From Filimonas effusa (lineage in GTDB: Bacteria; Bacteroidota; Bacteroidia; Chitinophagales; Chitinophagaceae), in assembly GCF_004118675.1 (NCBI RefSeq), contig NZ_SDHZ01000001.1:1116001-1180000 (forward strand): a stretch of 64,000 nucleotides of DNA. Direction: 5' to 3'. Below are positions 9,601-19,200 of this stretch, in pieces (position 1 is the first letter of the stretch; the number at the start of each line of letters is the position of its first letter). Both the position numbers and the translations under genes were made by a program. The notes beneath the pieces were generated by a model. It was not told where the DNA came from. It saw nothing but the letters and a program-made list of their open reading frames with translations, and searched no databases.

Positions 9601-9745
9601 TGGAAGCTGTAAATGAATTATTCACGCAGCTATCTGACCACTCGCTGGCACCCGGACCCGGAGTTTGTGCCATACAACGATGTCCATAAATATATCCTGC
9701 ACCTGTTATAAGAAGGGTCAGCAGCGCTTTTTGTAGAAAATTCAT
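6692..9745 (-). CDS. Large surface protein with T9SS type-B sorting domain
   Basis: A 1017-residue exported protein. A signal peptide is at 1-26. Residues about 30-440 have propeller-like repeats (GNLIIVASMRHIFCFDGNG, GGFILSSVHSSTG, GELVLSGSTSTN). They are followed by at least four Ig-like/PKD-like repeats of the pattern LG-D-x-x-C-x-G-x-x-L-x-A-x-x-G-Y-x-S-Y-L-W-S-D-G-S-T. The last 90 residues, FYAPTAFTPNQDGRNDYF through IYNRWGQVVHQT, are the gliding-motility-associated C-terminal (type B) signal for the type IX secretion system. It should be secreted and possibly surface attached; the ligand is unknown. The long divergent gap to the TonB receptor probably holds both promoters. T9SS genes themselves are not in this window. 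Confidence 0.88.
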   Translation of the reverse strand: MNFLQKALLTLLITGAGYIYGHRCMAQTPGPGASEWSDSCVNNSFTASIQNTSQYSFSGFRRIHQYVDGDYIAVGSIRPNLAGDSYYKVYGMVMRISATGQMKWVKFAGLKDAAYESDTRFNASTITKGNLIIVASMRHIFCFDGNGNKVWQREHVVYVDQPIIEQIQETSDGGFILSSVHSSTGVVMKLNATGEQQWGRRMTLNSYLNARCVVETPSGFYTTGYSYNNWSSTGYSENILAKLDKQTGALLWAKSFLKASSAQGQAEFAFDWMEYANGELVLSGSTSTNYRGTNQTAQAIVRLNEEGQLISAQRITNPQSGAFLASLFRSKLFDPYARIGVIPGQTFMNNVQNDLYAYKLNSAGQPEWSWHYPNAGQETVDDITVTPAGALVMAGRHVTYPGGGNVVEQAMLMQTSPGGTIGTCNAVANNTVVTDLAVPIEPVSLNGGTFKYDIAPNADFPVFDGSGFSWDITCGQLRTCRLGRINGPSIVCTGTANTYQIKKDGGCTDRVVFSSNSPLVTISQASDDKATITCNSAATVTIYATLNTTCGLLTDSLVIEATNLPAKVNLGADVALCPNNTIVLNAKKGYASYLWDNGSTDSLRSVTAPGKYSVTVKDGCGNISTDDIIVTTETNLGYTPATDRQKCNNDTLHLNAPNGFINYNWRTAGNSFSQSMQHVVVNPVIDTKYMLTAQKRPDCFIYDTIEVKVLYSPDIRLGNDTSLCEGTSLPLHAGASFRGYLWSTGATTPSITVNAAGRYSVLATYTNDCISRDTLIIEAILAKPVAGLGSDNTICTGASKVLKARDGYTSYLWSDGSTGTATTISSLGNYWVKVTDQHGCEATETRSINRWLPLPSGFLPKDTSMCSYGTIVIRPVTRFRQYAWSDASVAASLTVTTPGIYWLQATDEHECVGKDTVVVGLRKCIEGFYAPTAFTPNQDGRNDYFKPLVFGRIAKYALTIYNRWGQVVHQTSEYDGKGWNGLFKGEIQPPGAFVWLCRYQLEGQPLQEEKGTVLLMR

Positions 9746-9960
9746 ATTTACCGGACGGCTAACTTGAATGGGTTGACTAATGGTTGTCCAAATGTAGATA
9801 AAATTGGATCATCTCCCATAACCCCGTAAAACCATGTTTGGCATTACCCGGGAAGATTGATAAAGGCATAAATATTTCTTTTCTCGTAAACCCATTTTCC
9901 CGATAGGGTAATAGTCCGGCGCCTGAAAATTGCAAGTTTTGCGCGGCTTAAAAATGCCAG

Positions 9961-12384
9961 ATGTCTATGATTCTAAAAACTAACATGAGATGGCTGACTG
10001 CTTGCGCATTCTTCCTGCTCCTTTTGCAGTTAACAACTTTCTCCACCTTTGCCTATACAGGAGACGAAAACGGAGATAAGAACGGCCAGATCAAAGGAAA
10101 AATAAAAACAACAGACGAAAACCCCGCATCAGCAGTATCTGTCCTCATTAAAGGAACAAGAAAATATGCAATATCTGCTGCCGACGGCAGCTTCAGCTTC
10201 GATAACGTAAAACCCGGTAACTACCAGCTGGAAGTGAGCCTGGTGGGATACGACAATACGGTAGTGCCCGTTACTGTAACAGCAGAAGCCACCGCCACTG
10301 TAGATATTACGCTTACCGTATCCGATTTACAGCTCCAGGAAATTATTGTGAAATCGGGAAAAAGCGCCTACAACACAAAACAGTTGTCTTCAACCTTACG
10401 ATTGAATGAACCGCTGCTGGAGACGCCTCAGAATATCCAGATCATCAGCAATAAAGTCATGGCCGATCAGCAGATCATCTCTATGAGTGACGGCCTGGTT
10501 CGCAATGTGAGCGGTCTTATGCGCCTCGAACACTGGGGTGATATGTATACCAACATCACTGCACGTGGCAGCAGGTTATCTGCGTTCCGTAACGGCATGA
10601 ATGCTATTACCTCGTACTGGTCTCCACTTACAGAAGATATGAGCTTTGTTGATCATGTTGAATTTGTAAAAGGCCCCGCCGGCTTCATGATGTCTGTTGG
10701 CGATCCCGCCGGTATCTACAACGTAGTAACTAAAAAGCCTACCGGGGTAACCAAAGGAGAAGCCAGTATTTCGATGGGTAGTTACGATTTCTATCGCGCT
10801 GCACTGGACTTCGATGGCAAACTCGACAAACAGGGTAAACTCATGTACCGCCTGAACCTGATGGGGCAGGAGAAGAAGTCGTTCCGTGCGTACGAGTATA
10901 ATAACCGTTACAGTATTGCCCCGGTTATTAGCTATAAACTTGATGAGAATACCACGCTTACCGCAGAATACATTCACCAGCACGTTAAAACTTCGAACGT
11001 AGGCAGCTATTATGTATTTTCTACGAAAGGTTATGCCGTAATGCCCCGCGAATTCACCACATTGGATCCGGGAATAGAACCTACCTATATCAATGAAAAA
11101 ATTGGTACGGTAAGTTTATCGCATAAGTTCAACGACAACTGGAAATTATTTGCACAGGCTTCGTATTACGATTACTCCGGTACCGGCTCTTCCATGTGGC
11201 CTGCAGCTGTAGGCGCCGATAGTATGATCCGCAGCGTTAGCATCTGGGATGCTAAAAGTACTGCGAAATACGGGCAGATGTACTTGAATGGCGATGTACA
11301 AACCGGCCTCGTACATCACCGTATACTCGCTGGCATCGACGCTAACGACAAAGGTTACATGGCCGACTGGAACCAGGCGCATAACCTGGACAGGCCCGAT
11401 GCGAAGTTTAGTTTCGACAATCCTTCTTATGGCGCTCCGTCTAACGGTTATCCTGTTTGGGATAGAACTACGCCGCTGGTACAGCGCGCTGGTAAATATG
11501 GAACCGTAGATCAAAGTCTCGTAGGTTTATATGTTCAGGATGAACTGGGATTCCTGAATAACCAGCTTCGTTTAACACTCGCAGCACGTTATACGCATGT
11601 AACCCAAACGGAATACGGCGCTACTGCAAAAAAGAATAAGTTTACTCCCCGTATCGGATTAAGCTATTCTGTTACCCCCGGCACATCGGTTTACGCTTTA
11701 TATGATCAGGCTTTTGTGCCGCAGTCAGGTGTTCGTAAAGATGGAAAGGATGTACAGCCTTTAACAGGCAACAATATGGAAGTAGGCATTAAACGTGATT
11801 GGGCCGAAGGTAAATGGAGCACCAACCTCTCTGTTTACCGCATCCTGCGCAATAACAATAATACTACCGACCCCAGCGATATCACCGGCGTTTACATTGT
11901 TCAGCTGGGACAAACAAGAGCACAGGGACTGGAACTGGATATCCGCGGCGAAATTGCATCGGGACTAACCCTTACTGCCAACTATGCTTTCACCGATAAC
12001 CAGATCACAAAAACCGACACCAGCGCAGCCAGCAAAGCAACCATTGGCAATAAAGTGCCTGGTTTCGCAAAACATACCGCTAACGCATGGCTGAACTATA
12101 AACTACAGGAGGGCGCGTTAAAAGGACTGGGCTTTTCTGCCGGCTTTACTTTCATGGCCGATCGCAGTACATGGGTGTGGAGCAGCAACAGGAACGACGC
12201 CCTGCCCGATTATACTAAATTCGATGGCGGCATTTTCTGGGAACACGACAAATTTCGAGTTAACCTGAATGTATTCAACCTGGCCGATAAATACCTCTAT
12301 ACCGGCTCTTCTTACGGAAGCTACGTGTACTGGCAGGCAGAAGCCGGACGTAACTGGCGTATGAGCATCAACTACCGTTTCTAA
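9961..12384 (+). CDS. TonB-dependent siderophore-type receptor
   Basis: An outer-membrane, TonB-energised uptake receptor of 807 residues. A signal peptide (to about residue 31) precedes a carboxypeptidase-like regulatory domain, IKGKIKTTDENPASAVSVLIKGT to about residue 120. A plug follows with TPQNIQIISNKVMADQQ, ITARGSR and VEFVKGPAGFMMSVGDPAGIYNVVTKKP; this is the FhuA/FoxA-like (TonB-siderophore) form, not the SusC form. The barrel ends in the expected aromatic residue, MSINYRF. No SusD partner follows, which agrees with a siderophore or small chelate substrate. No Fur site was recognised upstream. A strong hairpin terminator follows the stop. Confidence 0.88.
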   Translation: MSMILKTNMRWLTACAFFLLLLQLTTFSTFAYTGDENGDKNGQIKGKIKTTDENPASAVSVLIKGTRKYAISAADGSFSFDNVKPGNYQLEVSLVGYDNTVVPVTVTAEATATVDITLTVSDLQLQEIIVKSGKSAYNTKQLSSTLRLNEPLLETPQNIQIISNKVMADQQIISMSDGLVRNVSGLMRLEHWGDMYTNITARGSRLSAFRNGMNAITSYWSPLTEDMSFVDHVEFVKGPAGFMMSVGDPAGIYNVVTKKPTGVTKGEASISMGSYDFYRAALDFDGKLDKQGKLMYRLNLMGQEKKSFRAYEYNNRYSIAPVISYKLDENTTLTAEYIHQHVKTSNVGSYYVFSTKGYAVMPREFTTLDPGIEPTYINEKIGTVSLSHKFNDNWKLFAQASYYDYSGTGSSMWPAAVGADSMIRSVSIWDAKSTAKYGQMYLNGDVQTGLVHHRILAGIDANDKGYMADWNQAHNLDRPDAKFSFDNPSYGAPSNGYPVWDRTTPLVQRAGKYGTVDQSLVGLYVQDELGFLNNQLRLTLAARYTHVTQTEYGATAKKNKFTPRIGLSYSVTPGTSVYALYDQAFVPQSGVRKDGKDVQPLTGNNMEVGIKRDWAEGKWSTNLSVYRILRNNNNTTDPSDITGVYIVQLGQTRAQGLELDIRGEIASGLTLTANYAFTDNQITKTDTSAASKATIGNKVPGFAKHTANAWLNYKLQEGALKGLGFSAGFTFMADRSTWVWSSNRNDALPDYTKFDGGIFWEHDKFRVNLNVFNLADKYLYTGSSYGSYVYWQAEAGRNWRMSINYRF

Positions 12385-12410
12385 ACAGAAATTGTAATAA
12401 CGAAGATCGG

Positions 12411-12440
12411 GAGGCCGTATCATAAGTGCGATACGGCCTC
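12411..12440 (+). terminator. Terminator of the siderophore receptor gene
   Basis: A perfect 10-bp stem, GAGGCCGTAT with ATACGGCCTC, around a 10-base loop, followed by GTTTTATT. It lies 27 bases after the receptor stop codon. Confidence 0.85.
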
Positions 12441-12591
12441 GTTTTATTCGGGTACCTGATGGAGCCGGGTTCGCGTTTAAGCAATTCTCAGCGGCTATTT
12501 TTATTTATGACCCACCCTCTTTTTTTAAAAAATGAAACGCCGCTTTTTTTAGCAATTCCATTCGTTTACCCGCAATGCTAAGATATTTAGA

Positions 12592-12646
12592 CAAAGCATC
12601 CTTAAAGCTTCTTTAAAGCTTCCTAAGAGCTTCCTTAAAACCACCT
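12592..12646 (+). repeat. Five tandem 11-bp degenerate repeats
   Basis: Contiguous 11-base units: CAAAGCATCCT, TAAAGCTTCTT, TAAAGCTTCCT, AAGAGCTTCCT, TAAAACCACCT. They share the frame (T)AAAGC-N5. A second array with the same period and TAAAGC core is at 31191-31234. There are no spacers, so this is not CRISPR. Function unknown. Apart from this array and the terminator, the gap 12385-12756 holds nothing I recognise. Confidence 0.75.
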
Positions 12647-12756
12647 GGAGAAGCCGCTGAATAGGGCCGTTTGCTAAAAAAAAGTACCCGGCGCAATCAC
12701 GCGGGAACCGGAGAATATCATCTGTGCTTTTTGAAAGCAACCGCTTTAAACAATTG

Positions 12757-13998
12757 CTAAACCGAACCGCCAATGCGTGCGGCAACATTTTTACCCGTGG
12801 TCAGCGCCGCCTCCACAGTCCCCGGACTATTACCATCGTACAACGCTTCCCCGGCAAAATAAAGCGTATCTGCAACAGGTTTATTCAGTAACTGCCGCGC
12901 AGCAGCAGAACCCGGAAGATCATAACTATAGGCTCCTTTAGTAAAAACATCGTTCTGCCAGTTGAAGATGGCGCCATTGTCCAGGTGCTCCTCTAAGTCG
13001 GAGATCTCCAGGTCAAATATTCTTGCCAGGCACGCTAACGCCGTTTGTAACAGCATTTCGTCCGTGTAGCCCGCATACTCCTTCGCCGACGGCCCACCCA
13101 GCCAGCCGCTTAATACCGGTTGCTCATCGGGCGCCTGTGTCCACCAGGTGGGAATAACTTCATCACTGAATATAAATCCAATATCCTCCTGCTGTTTTTG
13201 CCAGAAGGCTGTCTTGAATGTTAGTATCACTTTTATAACCGTACCCCATCCAATCTGTTGCGCAGCAGCTTCATATTGCGGTAACCTTGGCGAAAAATGA
13301 ATAGCGCCTTTCTGCAATAACCACAAAGGAATGGTAACTATCAACTTCGTTGCCTCATAAATGCTGCCATCTGTTGTAACTACCTTCACCTCACCTGGCC
13401 CCCACACAACTTCATACACTGTTTTTCCTGTAACTATCTCACAATCAGCATCATAACAGCATCTTGCTAAATAATCGATCAAAGCATTATAGCCGCCCGC
13501 TATCCTGAAATTCACCTCATCTTCATGCGACCATTCCCGGTAAAGCGCCTGTACGCTTACGGTATTGGGGTCTGCGAGGTCGTAACCCGCTACAAACGAC
13601 TTTACCTCGTCCCGGAAACCGGCATAACCCGCTCCCGGATAGTGTATGTCGAGAAAAGAAGTCATGGTCGTATCTGTCTTAAGAGAGGCCATTTGTGCCA
13701 ATAATCCATCCCATCCTTCAATCATATCTGCATCGGGTTGCCATTTCCCATCGCTTACATGAAAAAAGCGGCCCGCAACTGCCGTATAAGATATTCCTGC
13801 AACCTTCAGCAAGTCGAGGGTTAGGGGAAGCCGGCCATGTACAAATTCTGCTCCGCCGGCAAGCATCCGGCCGCCTATGGCAGGCCTTGCTTCAAGCACG
13901 GTAACGGCATGATCATTACACAACTCTTTCGCCGCCAGCAAACCTGCTGCTCCGCCGCCAACAATAATGAGTTTATCCCGGTTTGTCTTTTCCTTCAT
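12757..13998 (-). CDS. FAD-dependent amine oxidase (flavin monoamine oxidase family)
   Basis: A 413-residue flavoprotein of the amine oxidase/protoporphyrinogen oxidase superfamily. The N-terminal Rossmann motif is LIIVGGGAAGLLAAKEL, followed by the FAD-binding VLEARPAIGGRM. The C-terminal FAD site is TLYFAGEALYDGNSPGTVEAAL. No signal peptide, so it is cytoplasmic. It would oxidise an amine to an aldehyde with hydrogen peroxide release; the substrate cannot be told from the sequence. Its start codon overlaps the stop of the GNAT gene as ATGA, so the two are translated together and probably act on related amine compounds. Confidence 0.88.
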   Translation of the reverse strand: MKEKTNRDKLIIVGGGAAGLLAAKELCNDHAVTVLEARPAIGGRMLAGGAEFVHGRLPLTLDLLKVAGISYTAVAGRFFHVSDGKWQPDADMIEGWDGLLAQMASLKTDTTMTSFLDIHYPGAGYAGFRDEVKSFVAGYDLADPNTVSVQALYREWSHEDEVNFRIAGGYNALIDYLARCCYDADCEIVTGKTVYEVVWGPGEVKVVTTDGSIYEATKLIVTIPLWLLQKGAIHFSPRLPQYEAAAQQIGWGTVIKVILTFKTAFWQKQQEDIGFIFSDEVIPTWWTQAPDEQPVLSGWLGGPSAKEYAGYTDEMLLQTALACLARIFDLEISDLEEHLDNGAIFNWQNDVFTKGAYSYDLPGSAAARQLLNKPVADTLYFAGEALYDGNSPGTVEAALTTGKNVAARIGGSV

Positions 13999-14531
13999 AA
14001 CGGTTCCCTGATTGAATAAACGGTTTGCTTCAACTCTTTAATAAATTGTGCCAGCTTCTCCGGCAATAAGCTGGAATTCGATAATAACAACATGGGTACG
14101 GGCTGCCCACCCTCATGATAGGCAGGTTGGAAATAAACCTCCTCGTTGAAATGAAAACCTAGCCGCTGATAAAACCGGATCCTTTTTTCGCTGTCTGTGT
14201 CATGCGCATGCTCCACTTCCAGTAAACAACAGCCATTGGCCCCCTCAAGTAATTGCTGTATGATCTTTTTGCCAAATCCAAGGCTGCGGAAAGCGGCATC
14301 GATGGCTAGATGTTCTATAAAGACAAAATCATCGAATTGCCAGTAGATCACAAACCCTACGGGCGCCCGCGCCTCATTTGTTACTAATACAAGACGCATC
14401 TGGCTATTGAGCAGGAGTTCTTTTACAGCTGTAAATAGCCGCCTTTCCTCTATAGGAAAGCTGGCCTCATACAATTGCTGTATGAAGTCCATAACGCTGT
14501 CATCGGCCGCTGTTATCCGTTGCAATTGCAT
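13995..14531 (-). CDS. GNAT-family N-acetyltransferase
   Basis: About 178 residues from the start at 14531, MQLQRITAADDSVMDF; an upstream start adds 26 residues rich in Cys and Phe that do not look like part of the fold. The GNAT core is visible: VGFVIYWQFDDFVFIEHLAIDAAFRSLGFGKKIIQQLL, with the acetyl-CoA pyrophosphate loop RSLGFGK, then RIRFYQRLGFHFNE. It transfers an acetyl group to an amine of unknown identity. It is the first gene of a two-gene operon with the amine oxidase. The 230 bases to the divergent gene at 14761 should contain the promoter. Confidence 0.85.
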   Translation of the reverse strand: MQLQRITAADDSVMDFIQQLYEASFPIEERRLFTAVKELLLNSQMRLVLVTNEARAPVGFVIYWQFDDFVFIEHLAIDAAFRSLGFGKKIIQQLLEGANGCCLLEVEHAHDTDSEKRIRFYQRLGFHFNEEVYFQPAYHEGGQPVPMLLLSNSSLLPEKLAQFIKELKQTVYSIREPL

Positions 14532-14760
14532 ACGCACTAAAATACAACAATTATGAAAGAAGCATGAAGTGTAAAAGCTCCCCTTTGTTTTAACCGCCCC
14601 CTGGCACATACCTGCTCACCAATACCCGGCGGTTGCCAACATAAACAAGGAAAATTATAATACTATTTGTTACCTTGGTGAGGTGCTTTCAATACTTCGG
14701 TTGCTGAAACACTGATTGCTATAACATTCCCCGGCTCCAATCAACCTTTAAACCCCGGTT

Positions 14761-15990
14761 ATGAAACAAAGTCTGTCTCTTGTTCTGTTCTTTATGGTAC
14801 TTGATTATTGTTGTTATGCGCAGGATGTAAAGCCTGAAATAAAACAGTATGTAACCTTTGTAGCGCAACAGAACACTTCCGCTAAAGATTATATCCTCAA
14901 TTTGTTCAAAAAATATGATATCGTAATATTATGCGAGCGGCAACACACAGAAACAACCCAGTATAACCTGATCTATGATGTAATAAACACTGAATATTTT
15001 CAAAAGAATGTCGGCGCCATCTTTACTGAGGTGGGTTCTTATAGCAACAGGCAAAATACATTCAATTTTACCAAGACCAGGTTTGCCAACGACAGTATAA
15101 AGCAACTGGAACAGGCAGTAATTTACAGAAATGGATTTTTCCCGCCCTTATGGAACAATACCAACTTTTACGATTTTACAGGACGAATAAATACCCTGAA
15201 CGCCTCCCTGAAAGAAAACAGGCAGATCAACCTGCTTACTTGCGGAACTAAAAACCCCTCGGCAGAAGAGCAGGCAACGCCGGAAGCAATGAAAAAATAC
15301 GTAAAAGACAACTTTAAAGCAAGGGATAGCCTGATGGCCAGCTACATTATCCATGATTTTGACAGCATGCAGCTGGTTTCAAAAAGAAAAAAGGCATTGG
15401 TGATTATGAACTACAGGCATGCGTTTTCTAAAAACCTGTTTGCCGGCGATGCCAATGTAGGCACATTCATTTTCGGGAAATATCCGGGGAAAGTAGCGAA
15501 TGTCTTTATCAATCACCTGGCGCTGACCAATGAAGTGGATCAGCGGGATAAGGATAAACCAAAGATGTTTCAGGGAATGCAGATGACCCCGGTTCAGGAT
15601 GGTAAATGGGATGCTGCTTTTAAAGCTGCCAATAAAGAAAACCTGGGATTCGATTTTAAAAACTCCCCCTTCGGTAATGACAATTTTGATCTTTGGCCCG
15701 CAGAAACAGAATATACTTACCAGGATATTTTTACAGGATTCATTTACTACCTCCCGCTGGAAAAACAGGAAAATGCCGCCGGGGTTAAAAACTTCCTGAA
15801 CGGAGCCAATTTCGAAGAAATTGTCAGGGGATGGAATCTGTTCAATAAAGCCGCGGGCAAAAACGAAGAGAGAAAATACACCCCTGAATTTGAAAAAGCG
15901 ATGATCCAGGAAACCTCAACCTTTAGGGTATGGAAGTACCAGGATCTGAAGAAATATCGTCAAATCATAGATCAATGGTTGAACAAATAA
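14761..15990 (+). CDS. Exported protein, EreA/ChaN-like superfamily (tentative)
   Basis: A 409-residue protein with a signal peptide, MKQSLSLVLFFMVLDYCCYAQ. After it comes YDIVILCERQHTETTQYNLIYDVI, which resembles the Glu-Arg-x-His-x-x-Glu segment of the erythromycin-esterase/ChaN heme-binding superfamily, and ARDSLMASYII, which resembles the conserved RDxxMA helix of the same group. KKALVIMNYRHAF could supply the second histidine region. These are pattern resemblances and no close family was recognised. It stands alone with a promoter region on its left; a GC-rich hairpin lies about 85 bases after the stop. Function unknown. Confidence 0.5.
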   Translation: MKQSLSLVLFFMVLDYCCYAQDVKPEIKQYVTFVAQQNTSAKDYILNLFKKYDIVILCERQHTETTQYNLIYDVINTEYFQKNVGAIFTEVGSYSNRQNTFNFTKTRFANDSIKQLEQAVIYRNGFFPPLWNNTNFYDFTGRINTLNASLKENRQINLLTCGTKNPSAEEQATPEAMKKYVKDNFKARDSLMASYIIHDFDSMQLVSKRKKALVIMNYRHAFSKNLFAGDANVGTFIFGKYPGKVANVFINHLALTNEVDQRDKDKPKMFQGMQMTPVQDGKWDAAFKAANKENLGFDFKNSPFGNDNFDLWPAETEYTYQDIFTGFIYYLPLEKQENAAGVKNFLNGANFEEIVRGWNLFNKAAGKNEERKYTPEFEKAMIQETSTFRVWKYQDLKKYRQIIDQWLNK

Positions 15991-16060
15991 AAATACCCAT
16001 TGATTATTAACGCTTTCTGCTTTCGCTATCTATTTGTCCGCTTTATTCTTAAAAAATAAT

Positions 16061-16115
16061 CCCCCTTTTTAGCAAATTGGCCCCCCCAGGTTTTGGAGGG
16101 GCCAATTGTATTTTG
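16061..16115 (+). promoter_or_regulatory. C-rich conserved element upstream of the GH128 gene
   Basis: The run CCCCCTTTTTAGCAAAT, then three bases, then seven C, TTTTGG and TATTTTG, is nearly the same as at 25429-25484 upstream of susC. C-runs start exactly 20 bases apart (16061 and 16081) in both copies, two helical turns. Here the second half also forms a perfect 10-bp dyad, AATTGGCCCC (16075) with GGGGCCAATT (16098), which may additionally act as a terminator for the gene ending at 15990. Candidate binding site for the HTCS at 20847. Confidence 0.6.
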
Positions 16116-16273
16116 AGCTAAATATAATTGGCTCCTGCCTTCCCAACGAACGTTTTAGCCTGTGATAACGATTGCGCAATTCCAATTATCCTGCGTACCT
16201 CAGGTACGTTACATGGTTGTTAGCCGAACAGCAAAAGCTGTCCTGCTTATTCTTGTCGATTAATAATAAGCAT

Positions 16274-19200
16274 ATGAAAAAAAAACTACTCCTCACTTCC
16301 TTGCTAAGCCTGTACTGTTTATCAAAATTGTTGGCCCAGATGCCCAATCTGCCCACAAAAGCAACCCTTGGCAATACCTTGCTCTCCTCGAAAACAATCA
16401 CCAGCGCTACCCAGGTAGATACGGTCATGTATCCCCGGACACTCACTGATTACACCATCGAAGTAAAAGCAAAAATTACCTCCGTAACCGGCAGAGGCCT
16501 CGATATTGAAGGACGGAATAACGCATTCCAGGGCTTCCGGGTATCCCTTGCCGATACTGCCTTCCGTTGGAGCACTCCCTTAAATGCACTGCAGTCGCTT
16601 TCAACTCCCGCTGCCGGACAAGACCAGGTGATCCGCATAGCAGTAAAGAACGATTCCGCCTATATCTTTCACAACGGCGCATACATAAAGGTCAATCCCC
16701 TGACGGCGATAAACGATATCGTTAACGGTGTTGAAACAAGCGCAGGCATCACGAAAGATAGTATAAACCTGATCGCCGGCTGGGCAGGAACCGCCACCAA
16801 TAATGCCGGGAAACCAGGCGATTACGGATGGGGATACACCGGCACTACCGTAACAAACCTGTTTAATACGGCAAACGGCACCAGTGGCGTAAGATATACC
16901 GATGTAAACGCCACCGTTAACACCCACACCCTGGATGGCAATACCTATAATGGCCGCCTGCTCTTTTTACGCTGGGATGGAAATACAACTTCCGGCACCG
17001 TGTACAACTATCCGGTTGTGCTGGAAGCCAATACGACCTACGATTTTTCACTTTTACACGCCTATTTTTCAAATGCCACAGGCGCAAGAACAATTACTGC
17101 TGGCATTGGAAAAACAACCGGCATCGCCGGCCGCATCGCCTCACACCAGTTTGTCACCAGCGGAACCAAAACCTTAAAAAGAGAAGAATTCGTGTTCACC
17201 TCGCAGGAGGCCGGCACTTATTATATTACCATCAATGGCGATTGGGGACTGTTTACGGTGGGAGAACTGTCGCTTAATAAAATTATAGGAGGCGCCCGCC
17301 TGGTCATTGGTAAAAACTACCCCAATGGCGCAGTAAATATGCAGATCACCTCCATCACCTGCGACGATGGTGCTTACGCGCCAACAACGCTCTTGACCGG
17401 CGCATTACAAAATGTAACTATTTCAGGGAAGGTGGTAAGTCGTATTCCCGCAACGAATACAAATTTTATAGTGCCCGGGAAAACCGATTTTCATCTCACA
17501 GGCGATTATGCGCCATTTATAAATGGCACTGTAGCACTCAACTCCCCGGACGCATGGCTGTTTTTCGATAATGTGAAGCCCGCTGTTGTATTGTCGAAAT
17601 GGATGGGTAATATAAGTATTAACGGCGCCCCGGCTGCTAACAACGCCAACGTGCGCGTTGCCATTTATAAGAACGGCGCCGTGGTTATACCTGAAGGAAA
17701 CCTGGTATCCGCCCGCGCAATGGAAATTTTCACCCAGCCCAACCTGGCAGGAACTACAAAACAACTCGAAATTCAAACCTACCATAACAACCTGGCCGCT
17801 TTCGATAATAAGATCCGCTCTTTTATCCTGCGACGCGGTTATATGGCTACCGTTGCCAACAATAGCGACGGCTCCGGGTATAGCCGGGTTTTTATAGCCA
17901 ATGATAGCGACCTGGTCGTCAATAATATGCCTTCGGGCCTCGACACCTCCATATCTTTCATCCGCATTTTTAAATGGGATTGGGAAAGTAAAAAAGGCTG
18001 GGCCGGAGGAGGCACACCGGTAGACCAGGTGAATGCAACCTGGTTTTACGACTGGAATATCGGCGGTACACCAACTGCCGATCACAACTATGTTATGATC
18101 CGGCAAAATGGCGGCTGGCCTTCCTGGGAAGATATCCGCGCAAAACAAGGCGTGAACTCCCTGTCGGGTTTCAACGAACCCGATCAGGCCGAACAGGCTA
18201 ATATGACAGTGGACCAGTGTATCGCGCAATGGCCGGATATGATGAAGTCCGGGCAACGTATCGGATCGCCTTCACCTGCCAATCCAACAAGTAGCTGGTT
18301 GTCTTCTTTTATCGGCAAATGCGACGAACTGAATTACAGGGTCGACTATGTCACGATCCACTGCTATTGGAATAGCCTTACACCGCAAGGCTGGTACAAC
18401 AGGCTGAAAAGCATTTACGACGTTGTGAAAAGACCGCTTTGGATAACCGAATGGAACAATGGCGCCAACTGGACAGGTGAATCCTGGCCTTCCGATGAAA
18501 ACGCCGCTTTCCAAAAACAACTGACCGACCTCAAAGGCATCTTACAGGTGCTGGATACTACATCCTTTGTGGAAAGATATGCGATCTACAACTGGGTGGA
18601 AAACAAGCGGGCAATGGTTCTTGCAGATACGCTTACGCCCGCAGGGAAATATTATGCCGCCAACAGGTCAGATCTGGCGTTTAAAACTGCTCAGGAGTTC
18701 ACTCACCAGTGGCACCTTGTGGCGCCGCGTATAGATACTTCCATTAATGCGGATGACTTCTTCAAAGTAACGCTCTCATTTAAAGACCTCAACGGCGAAC
18801 TGGGTTCTAAATATATACTCGAACGTTTGATCGATGGTCGCGATACCGGCTATACTGCTGTAAGCACCTATACAGGGTATGCCGTTTCAGGCACTTTAAC
18901 TTTTACAGATAGTGTTTACGCAAAAGCAAGCTATCGGGTGAAAGCTTACAATAAAGCAGGCACCCAGTTTGTTTCTTCCGCGGTAATGATCGTTAGCAGA
19001 GACCTCACGCCGGTAGCCCCTGTTAGCCTTACAGGAACGGTATTATCTTCTACCCGCATCAGCTTGTCCTGGAACGCAGGCGCCTATGCCCGTGCCTACA
19101 ACCTGAAACGGTCGCTTAATGCAAACGGACCTTTTACCACGGTACTGCCACGTACAAGAAGTTTCTCATTTACCGATACGGCACTTGCTGCCGGTACAAC

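Noticed and set aside
12508-12560. Third copy of the C-rich HTCS-type element (CTTTTTTTAGCAATTCC at about 12543)
   Set aside because: Only the T-run and AGCAA are shared; the C-runs and their 20-base spacing are missing.
12592-12646. Possible CRISPR array
   Set aside because: Units are 11 bases, directly adjacent, degenerate and without spacers; no cas genes are present.
17423-18256. Antisense frame of 277 codons inside the GH128 gene
   Set aside because: Same reason; it is Cys/His/Ile rich with no family features and no promoter or ribosome site.
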